Shown here piece by piece: positions 13,831 through 20,926 of a DNA stretch of 25,487 nucleotides. Both the position numbers and the translations under genes were made by a program. Below the pieces are notes generated by a model. That model had not been told where the DNA came from. It made no database searches and worked only from the letters and a program-made list of their open reading frames with translations. This DNA is from a virus: positions 1 through 25,487 of the IMG/VR virus record IMGVR_UViG_3300035698_000258, one strand, 5' to 3'. Positions within the stretch are counted from its first letter, which is position 1, and each line of letters begins with the position of its first letter.

Positions 13831-15906
13831 TTAATTCTCCTGCGTTAAGTTGAAGGCTCGCATTACCAGCTTCTCTTGAGCCTCGAATCCTCGAATGAAA
13901 GCGTGTTCCATGAGCCGTATGTACGGCACTCGCTCCCTGTCGAAATCTTTCGTTGAAGGAACGTTAGTGCTTGCTCCTTCTGGTGATATGACTGCCAGTA
14001 TACTGCACCGACACTCGATGTCTTCTGACGCTATTCCGAAGTCGCCCGGATAGGCCGCTTGATATCCAGCGCCAGAGCGGAATTGGTTAGCTGTATCGAC
14101 CACCTGACCATTCATAGCCTGATGGCTTTCGCGAGTATTTCCGTCGCCGACCGTCAGCCACTGCTTCTGTTTGATCCGCATCTGCTTCATGCCAGACAGA
14201 GATCCGAAGTTGGCAGCTCTAACCGATTCTGTTCTGGCTATGCGGAAGGCTCGATAGTCTTTGGCGTTGTCAAACGTTTCCGCTATCCGAGTCGACAGTT
14301 GGTCTGCGCCCTCGCCCAGAGCGTTACCTTGCGCGAGCGTTTTACGTAGATCGCTTCTTGTTGCTTCGTTGACCAAGCCAGTAATCCTGTCGCCGCTTTG
14401 CTCTGCGAGAAATCCCTCGACTGCGCTTGAAGTTATTTCAAAATCGACTCCTGTGCTGACCTGATCAACGATAGTCTGACCGAACGCCGCAACAGTCTCT
14501 CTGTTAGCAAGATTGACGCTCGGATTAAATTCATCCGCTCCCATGACCAGCAAGATCTCTTCTATCTGGTCGTCACTGATTGCCTTTACGACCGACTTGG
14601 AATCGATCATGTCGAGTATCTTACTGAACCGCTTGTCCTCTTCTGGCTCTTCTGGCTCTTCTGGAGTTGGCTCGTCTAGCACTGGAGCTGGAGCAGGAGC
14701 AGGAGCGGTCGGCTCAACGTCAACGTTACCGCCGCCGGGATCTCCGCTGTAAAGCGTGTTAAATAAGTACGGGTAGATGTCGCCAGTGCCGTTAGCAACG
14801 GGCTCCTTACCAGCCATGTCTCGGATCTCGTTTATCGTGAACGCATGAGAATGCGCCGTGACAACTTGAAGGTTGTACTCCTGATCCTCTCTAACAGGGC
14901 TCTCGTAGCTTACCGATAACCGAGTGTCGAATTGCGGTGCTAGAGAAACCGTCAGGCCGTCTTTGATGATGTCGAGGCGAGGAACGATAACGTGCTTGGT
15001 TAAAAAGAATTCTGCCGCACTAATTGTAGCGCGGTTGCTGTTCTCGATGATGCCCAGAGCCTCGGGCGGAATACCGTAAACCTGTAGCGTCACATCGCGC
15101 CAGAACTTTTGCTGCTGAACCAGATCCATCGAGCGCAAGTCAGACTGAAGATCCTTGACGCCAACCTTTCCGGGCAAGAAGAACGGCTTGAAGCGTTTGC
15201 GGAAGCCCTGCAACTTGTCGAGCCAAGACTGCTCAAGTCTTATTGCCGCTTCTTGGGTGATCGGGTTGTCTTTGTCTTCGGAGTAGATTAGCAGATCCGG
15301 TCGAGCCGAATTCATAAAGAACGACTTAACGTACTTGGACGCAAACTCGTTTGACTCGATCTCATCGCCCAGAGCTTTCGCCGGAGAGCTTGACCTGCCA
15401 TAAGGGTTTGCTGGAGAGAAGTCTCGAATATAAACAATGTCTATTGCAGGAACTCTTGTCCTAGATCCTCCAAAACTTAACTCGTACTCCCCGCCGTCGG
15501 AACTGCCCAGCTTGGGAATGTCTACGACCCAATGTGGGGGTATGGGCCATAGCTCGACTGGCATTCCGACGGCGTTCCGCTCGATCATCCAAAAGATTTC
15601 ATTCGTTAATGCGAATACAGTTCCTGACCACTTAAAAAAAGCCATGCCCGACATTGCGGGATTAGGTCGCTTCAGCAGGTCGAGCAGTGGGTGGTTTTCT
15701 ATTTCTAAGTCACCGGCCTGAATGAGCCAGTCGGTAGATCCGATGCCGTGGCCGATCTTATCGCTGATCGCCCTGACCCATGGGAATGAGTCGTAGCCTT
15801 GAAGTAGTGCTAGCGTTCCGAGCGCGGGTGTTTCTCGCTTACTTGAAAAGACTCTTGCGAACCCGTCTGGAGCCTTAATTAAATCGTTACCTTGTGAGCG
15901 AAACAT
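13831..15906 (-). CDS. Portal protein fused to MuF-type head morphogenesis domain
   Basis: A 691-residue protein. Residues about 30-390 form an HK97-type portal: WVRAISDKIG, LLKRPNPAMSG, ELWPIPPHWV, IVYIRDFSPANPYGRSS, FMNSARPDLLI, FWRDVTLQVYGIPPEALGI and VAPQFDTRL-like strands. After a Pro/Ala/Glu linker (about 395-425) come helices and a MuF-like minor head domain: RIARTESVRAANFG at about 550-563, QWLTVGDGNTRESHQAMNG, and IASEDIECRCSI at about 625-636. 'W....D..tR..H..m.G' and 'CRC' are the diagnostic MuF motifs. Usually these are two genes. The portal is the packaging motor's docking ring; the MuF part probably lies inside the head. AGGA precedes the ATG. Confidence 0.9.
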   Translation of the reverse strand: MFRSQGNDLIKAPDGFARVFSSKRETPALGTLALLQGYDSFPWVRAISDKIGHGIGSTDWLIQAGDLEIENHPLLDLLKRPNPAMSGMAFFKWSGTVFALTNEIFWMIERNAVGMPVELWPIPPHWVVDIPKLGSSDGGEYELSFGGSRTRVPAIDIVYIRDFSPANPYGRSSSPAKALGDEIESNEFASKYVKSFFMNSARPDLLIYSEDKDNPITQEAAIRLEQSWLDKLQGFRKRFKPFFLPGKVGVKDLQSDLRSMDLVQQQKFWRDVTLQVYGIPPEALGIIENSNRATISAAEFFLTKHVIVPRLDIIKDGLTVSLAPQFDTRLSVSYESPVREDQEYNLQVVTAHSHAFTINEIRDMAGKEPVANGTGDIYPYLFNTLYSGDPGGGNVDVEPTAPAPAPAPVLDEPTPEEPEEPEEDKRFSKILDMIDSKSVVKAISDDQIEEILLVMGADEFNPSVNLANRETVAAFGQTIVDQVSTGVDFEITSSAVEGFLAEQSGDRITGLVNEATRSDLRKTLAQGNALGEGADQLSTRIAETFDNAKDYRAFRIARTESVRAANFGSLSGMKQMRIKQKQWLTVGDGNTRESHQAMNGQVVDTANQFRSGAGYQAAYPGDFGIASEDIECRCSILAVISPEGASTNVPSTKDFDRERVPYIRLMEHAFIRGFEAQEKLVMRAFNLTQEN
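14641..14708. repeat. Short tandem microrepeats encoding the portal-MuF linker
   Basis: The plus strand shows a 9-base unit TTCTGGCTC repeated from 14641 (two full copies plus a partial one), then a run of CTGGAG/CAGGAG hexamers at about 14683-14706. On the minus strand these encode the EEPEEPEE-type and PAPAPAP-type low-complexity linker. Such repeats can change length by slippage. Confidence 0.6.
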
Positions 15907-15981
15907 CCGGCTAATCCTTTATTGATTGATCTTAGATAGCCGTCAAAGACGCCAGCGGAGAGGTGCGGTTTACGAATCTGT

Positions 15982-17370
15982 TCATACTAGGTCATCCCAA
16001 CTAAAAGAGACTTTACCAAGGAAAAGATGAGTAAGCGCCCATACCAGAGCGTCGAGCCTATCAGGACTTTTCTTTGAGTCAAAAGGTGTGTAAGTGGTTA
16101 GTTCATCTTCCATCTCCGCTAAGCCTTCTGCGTGTCCTATGAGGCCTTGCTCGTACAAAGCTGATACCGGCTCTGCTCGCGCATATTTGCCCCTAGATGC
16201 TCTGACCTTGAAGATCTTACCTTTGTAACCGTTTAACCGCAACAGATCCTCTACCATGTCGCCGCCTTGGTTGGTCTCTACGACTACCGCATCGCAGTCA
16301 TACTTGTCGTATAGACGGATCGCTTCCTTGACACATTCATTGGGAGAGTCTTTAAAACTGGCGTCCTCGTGAACGTAGCCCTCGAACCGCTCGTTCTGTC
16401 TGACGCCTGAATCCGTAGAGGTTTCGACCATTTCCCCGTGGTAGATCCCAGCGCAAACGAGACCCCATAAACTAGACTCTTCTTCATTGCTGGTTGCTGG
16501 ATCGATTCCTATTACGTTTCTAATCAAGACATCCGGCTCTGGTTTACCCTTCGCGGAATCGATCATACCCATATCCCAGAGCGCGCCCTCGACATCGGTT
16601 AGGAATCGACCGTGCAGGAATCGCTCGCGCTGGCGCTTGGGTAGCGATCCGAGAATCTTAAGATAGTCCTCGGGCAGGTTCGCCATGTTATCGATGGGGT
16701 TCATGAACAGATGTGCGTAGTCTGTCTCGAAATCCTCAACGTCGAGATTTTCTGGATCTTCAGGAATCTTGCCTAGAATAAATAACTGATACGACCAGTG
16801 CCTAGATGTCGGCGGATTGCAGTCAAAGAATGCGCGGAGCGGCAAGCCGGAGTTCTCGGCGAGTCGAGTCATCGCCATTGCTATGCTGTCCCACGATAGC
16901 TGCGACGACTCATTAAAATAGATCGTGCTGTACTCGGTTCCTAGAATCTTTTCCGTTCGCTCTTTGTCATCCAGACCGCCGAACCAGATCTGAGATCCAT
17001 TAGGCAATTCCACATACCAGTCTTGCCGGTTTAGACATGACGCCATCGGTGGCAGCTGGGGGAAGCACTGACTCCAAACCTTTGGCATCGTGTCGAGAAC
17101 GATTGCGTTCTTAACTGCGTTGAAGTGCTTACGCAAAACGATGTGACGCGAGTTAGGGCAGAGCGAGGCTCGCATGATGATGTTGCGGATTGTAATGAAC
17201 GTCTTGCCAGATCGAGATCCACCGACAAGCAGAACGTTCTTTATGTCGGCCTGAAGCTCGGTCGCGAGTTCTTGCTTCGGGGTTTTCTTGAACGGCAAGA
17301 TCTTAGCCGTCTTGTGAAACGGCTTTTGCTTTGCGTTGATCGATTTAAGTAATAGATTTGCCGCTGCCAT
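15982..17370 (-). CDS. Terminase large subunit
   Basis: A 462-residue protein. The N-terminal ATPase has NVLLVGGSRSGKTF (Walker A at 50-57), IVLRKHFNAVKNAI, STIYFNESSQL (Walker B plus catalytic glutamate at 148-154), LRAFFDCNPPTSRHW and the arginine-rich LPKRQRERFLHGRF. The C-terminal RNase-H-like nuclease has GIDPATSN (D290), AVVVETNQGGDMVEDLL (E365) and SPDRLDALVWAL (D437/D440), the expected metal-binding acidic residues. It translocates and cuts phage DNA during packaging. An in-frame TAA 15-17 bases before the ATG fixes the start to within a few codons. No strong ribosome binding site precedes it. The small subunit gene is not adjacent; three genes lie between. Confidence 0.95.
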   Translation of the reverse strand: MAAANLLLKSINAKQKPFHKTAKILPFKKTPKQELATELQADIKNVLLVGGSRSGKTFITIRNIIMRASLCPNSRHIVLRKHFNAVKNAIVLDTMPKVWSQCFPQLPPMASCLNRQDWYVELPNGSQIWFGGLDDKERTEKILGTEYSTIYFNESSQLSWDSIAMAMTRLAENSGLPLRAFFDCNPPTSRHWSYQLFILGKIPEDPENLDVEDFETDYAHLFMNPIDNMANLPEDYLKILGSLPKRQRERFLHGRFLTDVEGALWDMGMIDSAKGKPEPDVLIRNVIGIDPATSNEEESSLWGLVCAGIYHGEMVETSTDSGVRQNERFEGYVHEDASFKDSPNECVKEAIRLYDKYDCDAVVVETNQGGDMVEDLLRLNGYKGKIFKVRASRGKYARAEPVSALYEQGLIGHAEGLAEMEDELTTYTPFDSKKSPDRLDALVWALTHLFLGKVSFSWDDLV

Positions 17371-17479
17371 TCTTATCTCTGGTTATCGCTAATTAGTGCG
17401 CCTCTCCACCGATGGTATCAAGTCGGCTTTCAGCGGGGCGCGTCCGTACTCCAAAAAGATCCCAGTGCTATGCCAGCCG
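17371..17479 (-). other. Gap upstream of the large terminase gene
   Basis: About 110 bases between the 51-codon gene and the large terminase start. No gene-like frame, hairpin terminator or convincing promoter pair was seen on the minus strand. It could hold a packaging (cos or pac) site because of its position, but nothing in the sequence shows one. Confidence 0.3.
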
Positions 17480-17635
17480 CTAGTTACTACCAACAAGTCG
17501 AGCATCTATAACGATGGCGAAGCGACCAACGCACAACCATAAAAGCTTGCCCGAGTAATATTCATACGCACCCCAGCCAAGCCTGCCAACATGAAAAACT
17601 AAGTCACCTTTTAAATATCTAAGTATCTTTTTCAC
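17480..17635 (-). CDS. Small GTG-start protein, 51 residues (unknown)
   Basis: A frame from GTG 17635 to TAG 17480 has the strong ribosome binding site AAAGGAG 8 bases upstream. The protein reads MKKILRYLKGDLVFHVGRLG and continues WGAYEYYSGKLLWLCVGRFAIVIDARLVGSN. It is basic at the start, aromatic in the middle and fairly hydrophobic, but without a clear membrane helix. It resembles short phage proteins of unknown role. It lies alone between the BTLCP-like protease and the large terminase, and is supported mainly by its ribosome binding site and its open frame. Confidence 0.6.
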   Translation of the reverse strand: MKKILRYLKGDLVFHVGRLGWGAYEYYSGKLLWLCVGRFAIVIDARLVGSN

Positions 17636-17691
17636 TTTTCGATCTCCTTTAGCTTTTCGTTGCCGCCATTGTTATCTCATTGCCGCGATGA

Positions 17692-18126
17692 CTAGGTTAT
17701 CGCATTCCACTGGGTCGGCTTATCATAGCACGACACCCTGAGAAACCGATAATCTCGTGGACGCCTAGCGTAACTGTAAAAAGGTCTGGGCTGCGCGTTG
17801 TCGAAGATGCAGAGTACTTTGTCGATAACAGCTCCGCCGACACAGTGATCAAGAACGTCGCCGCCGGTGCTCGAAACACAGAACAGCTTAATGTCTTTGG
17901 ATCGTATGCCGAGATCCTTGTAGGCGTAATGCTGTAACGACATGGCGAAATTTTCACAGTCGCACTTGACCGTGATGTCCAAGAACGGCTTATTCACCGC
18001 TTCCTCGAACAGAGTGTAATCGTCACGCCAATGTTCGGGTACACCACGAGTCACCATGTCAGCAGTCCAGATCATCACGCTTCTGTAAAGCTTTGTTCGT
18101 TCGGCTAACGACTCGACTAGATTCAC
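17692..18126 (-). CDS. BTLCP-like (transglutaminase-fold) cysteine protease
   Basis: A 144-residue protein starting with GTG at 18126, AGGA 6-7 bases upstream, with the start overlapping the lipoprotein stop by 4 bases. VKCDCENFAMSLQHYAYKDLGI (54-74) resembles the 'GDCEDYA..K...L...G' motif of bacterial transglutaminase-like cysteine proteinases, with C57 as nucleophile. GDVLDHCVGGAVID (H94) and CIFDNA (D109) supply the histidine and aspartate of the triad. Phages of alphaproteobacteria and marine bacteria often carry such proteins, with no settled role. Possibilities are cell-envelope degradation, lysis, or processing of a virion protein. Coupling to a lipoprotein gene favours an envelope role. 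The second cysteine (C55) may be structural. Confidence 0.75.
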   Translation of the reverse strand: MNLVESLAERTKLYRSVMIWTADMVTRGVPEHWRDDYTLFEEAVNKPFLDITVKCDCENFAMSLQHYAYKDLGIRSKDIKLFCVSSTGGDVLDHCVGGAVIDKVLCIFDNAQPRPFYSYARRPRDYRFLRVSCYDKPTQWNAIT

Positions 18127-18329
18127 GGCTTATCCTCACACGCCAGCTTCTGGCTTTCAGGGATTGGGGGAAGGCACTGAATGATCTGCCCGACAGGAGC
18201 GTTAATCCGGTCGCCGACCTCTGGGCCAGACTCATCGGCGACAGCGCAACCAGCTAGAAAAACCAGCAACGACGATAACAGTATAACGACCAGAGCAAAC
18301 ACCAGAGCATCAGAAACTTCAGACTTCAT
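18123..18329 (-). CDS. Small lipoprotein (outer-membrane spanin-like candidate)
   Basis: A 68-residue protein. After a charged MKSEVSDA start comes a hydrophobic stretch (LVFALVVILLSSLLVF) and then the lipobox LAGC, with C28 as the lipidated cysteine. The mature part is only about 41 residues and contains GPEVGDRINAPVGQIIQC and PPIPES, with a second and third cysteine. Size, lipobox and proline content would suit an Rz1-like outer-membrane spanin, but no clear Rz partner is visible in the window. It could instead be a superinfection-exclusion lipoprotein. GGAG stands 6 bases before the ATG. It overlaps the small terminase gene by 11 bases and the protease start by 4. Confidence 0.65.
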   Translation of the reverse strand: MKSEVSDALVFALVVILLSSLLVFLAGCAVADESGPEVGDRINAPVGQIIQCLPPIPESQKLACEDKP

Positions 18330-18870
18330 CGCTCTCTCCCGTGTCTGCTATTAAACCCGCCAACCTAAGATCCGCGGCATCAGCATAAACCGCGATCTCG
18401 CCCTCGATATGATGATCGACTCGATCTTTCCAGTTCCCGGGATCACGGTTGTTCAGGTAATACTTCGCCGCTTGGAAGTTGCCAGCCGTTCCCATCCTGA
18501 ACACCGCATTCGTCATAGCTGCTATGCCCTGACTCTTACCCGCCGTTAGCGCTGCCTGAAATTCCTCGTTCCTATGACGGTTCGCCACCAGAGTTTTAAT
18601 GTTCACCTTCAGCGCATCTGCTATCTGCTGCTCCGTAAGCCCTTGAGCCGCAAGCGTTCTCACCTGCTCGATGTCGAGATCAATCGGCGGCCGCCCAACA
18701 GGCTTAGGCGGGGGCGCGGGTTTTTTCGGGGCTTTCGGCTTAGCTCTCGACTTCCGTTTATACGGAGCCTTTGCGGTCGCTGCCTTTGCCTTCGGCTTCG
18801 GCTTTGACGCTCCCTTTGCCTTGGCTTTTGCCTTGGCTTTTCCTGCCACTGTCTGCTTAGGGATCTTCAT
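18319..18870 (-). CDS. Terminase small subunit with histone-H1-like N-terminal tail
   Basis: A 183-residue protein. Residues 1-60 are a Lys/Ala/Pro tail (GKAKAKAKAKG, KPKPKAKAATAKAP, PKAPKKPAPPPKP), ending in an AT-hook-like GRPP. Residues about 64-96 carry a helix-turn-helix (VRTLAAQGLTEQQIADALKVNIKTL). Then AAMTNAVFRMGTAGNFQAAKYYLNNRDPGNWKD (about 116-148) matches the C-terminal part of small terminases ('al...A..Gn..AakfyLknR.p..W.D'). It would bind the packaging initiation site and regulate the large subunit. The basic tail is unusual for the family and should bind DNA non-specifically. The start overlaps the upstream stop by 4 bases. Confidence 0.78.
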   Translation of the reverse strand: MKIPKQTVAGKAKAKAKAKGASKPKPKAKAATAKAPYKRKSRAKPKAPKKPAPPPKPVGRPPIDLDIEQVRTLAAQGLTEQQIADALKVNIKTLVANRHRNEEFQAALTAGKSQGIAAMTNAVFRMGTAGNFQAAKYYLNNRDPGNWKDRVDHHIEGEIAVYADAADLRLAGLIADTGESDEV

Positions 18871-19055
18871 GGCCTCTGACCTTTTCCGGTTGGTTGGTAT
18901 GGGTTGATGGTGAGATTGTAGCCGCTCATTTCAATCGACGTAACAATCGCGAGGTGGTCTGGAAATTTGATGACTCGCTCGCCTAAACCGCCCAGATCAA
19001 ACAAACGAATCTTGCGCTTGTTGTAATCGATCATGGTGGTTAGGTCGAGAAGCAT
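18867..19055 (-). CDS. Small hypothetical protein, 62 residues
   Basis: Begins MLLDLTTMIDYNKRKIRLFD with no motif I recognise. It contains alternating hydrophobic/polar strands (HLAIVTSIEMSGYNLTINPY) and probably folds as a small beta protein. GGAGG lies 9 bases before the ATG. The stop overlaps the small terminase start by 4 bases, which supports a real, co-translated gene. Confidence 0.65.
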   Translation of the reverse strand: MLLDLTTMIDYNKRKIRLFDLGGLGERVIKFPDHLAIVTSIEMSGYNLTINPYQPTGKGQRP

Positions 19056-19056
19056 A

Positions 19057-19392
19057 TTAACCAGCCTCCAGCTCTGCTTCTGACTGGCTGTAGATCGCGC
19101 TCATTATGTAGGCGAGCTTCGACTCTGCATCGGCGTCCGTCGATTCCAGTCGCTGGATCTCGACCAGTAACTTTTGATGGATCAGCTCCCTCTTGCGAAA
19201 GACCTTGTTCACGTCCTGCAGGGCGCTGCAATGAGTAATGGAAGCCGCTCGCTCTTTCCTTACCATCTGGATATCCGACTCTAGGCCGACGACTATTCGC
19301 TTCAAGCGATCTACATCGTTACACTTTGCGCCGTGGTCAGGGAGAAACACGCCACAGCTATCACAGATCACGTTCCGGTTGTGACTACTCAT
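19057..19392 (-). CDS. Zinc-finger / coiled-coil small protein
   Basis: From the preferred ATG at 19392 (GGGG about 9 bases upstream, 8-base overlap with the ParB gene) the protein has 111 residues: MSSHNRNVICDSCGVFLPDHGAKC and on. A longer start at 19431 is possible but lies deep in the upstream gene. The CxxC plus later His and Cys near residues 10-24 could bind one zinc. The rest is a helix with heptad-like leucines and charges (DVDRLKRIVVGLESDIQMVRKER, HQKLLVEIQRLES). It may be a DNA-binding or adaptor protein for the ParB/modification cluster. Function unknown. Confidence 0.65.
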   Translation of the reverse strand: MSSHNRNVICDSCGVFLPDHGAKCNDVDRLKRIVVGLESDIQMVRKERAASITHCSALQDVNKVFRKRELIHQKLLVEIQRLESTDADAESKLAYIMSAIYSQSEAELEAG

Positions 19393-19969
19393 CTGACAAC
19401 CCCATCTGCTCGATGATGTAGGCTCGATCAACCTGATACGTCTCGCTGCAATGAGGACAACTCAATTCGAGGAAATCCACTTCTCGGGCTTCGCCTCCTG
19501 CCGAAAACTTGTTCGCCAGATCGTTACCCCTGCTTACAATCTGCTCTGCCGTTATCGCTGCAACGTTTACGCCGACTGAATCGTCGAGGATCTTGGACAG
19601 GTCCATCTTGCCGAAGTAGATCTGGAACGCATCGATGTCAATGACCTCGCGCAACTCCTGAGTAAGAGCGTCCATATCCCAATCGGCCAGCTCGCTCGTT
19701 TTGTTATCGATGATCCTAAGTCGAGTCACCTGATCGTCGGTCAGATCATCAGCAACCTTGCACGACGCCTTAGCTCTGCCCAGCTGCTTCAGCGCCTTGT
19801 AACGAGTGTGACCGACGATGATGACGTTGTTCTTGTCGAGAATCAGATCCTGATACTGATCAAACTCTTCAATCGATGCAACCACGGCAGCAATCGCTTT
19901 CTCGTTCTTACGAGGATTTCTCCAGTAAGGCTTGATCTGGGTGATCGGTATCATCTTAGACTTGTTCAT
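19385..19969 (-). CDS. ParB-domain protein with C-terminal CxxC (second ParB)
   Basis: A 194-residue protein. Residues 5-100 form a ParB/Sulfiredoxin-like domain: IPITQIKPYWRNPRKNEKAI, NNVIIVGHTRYKALKQLG with the GHTRYKA nucleotide/phosphate-binding box at about 53-59, and QVTRLRIIDNKTSELADWD. This is the version usually fused to, or encoded beside, phage DNA methyltransferases, but here no methyltransferase domain follows. Residues about 101-165 are helical. The C-terminus has LSCPHCSETYQVD, a single CxxC that could be a half zinc site completed by a partner or dimer. The start overlaps the winged-helix gene's stop as TAATG. ParB domains of this class can bind CTP or ATP; activity here is unproven. 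Confidence 0.83.
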   Translation of the reverse strand: MNKSKMIPITQIKPYWRNPRKNEKAIAAVVASIEEFDQYQDLILDKNNVIIVGHTRYKALKQLGRAKASCKVADDLTDDQVTRLRIIDNKTSELADWDMDALTQELREVIDIDAFQIYFGKMDLSKILDDSVGVNVAAITAEQIVSRGNDLANKFSAGGEAREVDFLELSCPHCSETYQVDRAYIIEQMGLSDE

Positions 19970-20193
19970 TAATTCATTCCGTTAGTTGATAGGTAGTCTT
20001 CGCCAAGAGCTGTTATCTTGTAATTGCCGCCGCTGTCTTTTGTAGCCAGACCTTTAGCAACGAGCTTTTCCATGTGCCGCTTCGTAATCGCCTGAGTCGT
20101 CCAGACCCATCCGCAGTTTAACCGCCAACCCTTGTGATGCCTCAACTGTTCAAGCACTAGGATCTGGGTCTTGCCGATTACAATAACAGTCAT
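19969..20193 (-). CDS. Small winged-helix DNA-binding protein candidate
   Basis: A 74-residue protein. The sequence TQILVLEQLRHHKGWRL, WVWTTQAITKRHMEKLVAKGLATKD, GGNYKITALGEDYL follows helix - helix - recognition helix - wing order. 'L...G.......g..Y.IT..G...L' is common to winged-helix regulators. AAGGA lies about 6 bases before the ATG. It overlaps both ParB genes (4 bases upstream, 1 downstream), so it is embedded in the same operon. It could regulate the cluster or help direct the ParB proteins to DNA. Confidence 0.65.
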   Translation of the reverse strand: MTVIVIGKTQILVLEQLRHHKGWRLNCGWVWTTQAITKRHMEKLVAKGLATKDSGGNYKITALGEDYLSTNGMN

Positions 20194-20744
20194 GTCTTTT
20201 CCTTCTGCTCCTTCCTGATCTTCAGCTGCCGATCAGTGATCCAATCCTTCTGGTACTCGACATCCTCGAACAGCTTGCTGAAGCCGGTGACGTGCTTGAG
20301 TCGAACCAGCTCGTCAACTGTCAGGCCGATCTCATTGCAAATCGCCTCGTCATCCCAGCCGTTGTCGAGCATCTGGAATACCATGCTACCCATGCCAGCA
20401 ATCGAGTGCTTGCCTCTGGCTCGATTGTGTCGAACCGTCGAAGCCATCCGATCATTGATCGACTTCTCGATGACAACAATAGGCACCTTGCCGCCTGTCG
20501 ATTTCAAGATGTCTGGGTAGTTACGAGCGGTGGTGTATCGGTGGAACCCATCAACGATAATGTACTTCTTAATCTTCTCGTCGTAGATCGTGACAATCGG
20601 CTGGGTGTAGCCGTCATGTGAGATCGAGGTGTACAGCAGCGTCATTTCATTTGTCGCCACTGAATTAGGATTGTAATCGTTGGCCTGAACCTGATCGATC
20701 GGAACCCAGAGTACCTTGTTAATCGGATGATCTTTGATCGCCAT
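20190..20744 (-). CDS. IbrB-like ParB-domain protein
   Basis: A 184-residue protein. It has VPIDQVQANDYNPNSVATNEM (14-34), then SISHDGYTQPIV, YIIVDGFHRYTTAR (61-74) with the ParB-type DGFHR box, STVRHNRARGKHSI (102-115), and a helix-turn-helix region ending in LTVDELVRLKHVTGFSKLF. 'aNdYNPN', 'VDGfHR', 'RHNrARG.H' and 'dE..RLK...G' are the signature of IbrB, partner of the PAPS-reductase-like IbrA in E. coli, where the pair activates prophage genes. Here the IbrA-like gene lies just upstream, separated by one 60-codon gene, with TAATG overlap. The biochemical function of IbrAB is unresolved as far as I know. Confidence 0.85.
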   Translation of the reverse strand: MAIKDHPINKVLWVPIDQVQANDYNPNSVATNEMTLLYTSISHDGYTQPIVTIYDEKIKKYIIVDGFHRYTTARNYPDILKSTGGKVPIVVIEKSINDRMASTVRHNRARGKHSIAGMGSMVFQMLDNGWDDEAICNEIGLTVDELVRLKHVTGFSKLFEDVEYQKDWITDRQLKIRKEQKEKT

Positions 20745-20926
20745 TAAATTTGAACCTCTAGTCTGATTACAGGGATTCCGTCCGTTCCGCTTATGCCGGT
20801 ATGGCGAACGATGTTCAAATCCAAGTGCTTAATGCAGTCGCCGCTTTCAGACCGAAGATCAAGCAGAGCGGAATTTATTTTTTCCTCGGCATCTTCAATT
20901 AACTCCCTTAACTCACTAACCGTCAT
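20744..20926 (-). CDS. Small acidic protein between IbrA- and IbrB-like genes
   Basis: A 60-residue protein starting MTVSELRELIEDAEEKINSA, an amphipathic acidic helix, followed by a beta-like end (VRHTGISGTDGIPVIRLEVQI). GGGGTGAG lies 4 bases before the ATG, which overlaps the IbrA-like stop; its own stop overlaps the IbrB-like start. It could be a small bridging subunit. I recognise no family. Confidence 0.65.
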   Translation of the reverse strand: MTVSELRELIEDAEEKINSALLDLRSESGDCIKHLDLNIVRHTGISGTDGIPVIRLEVQI

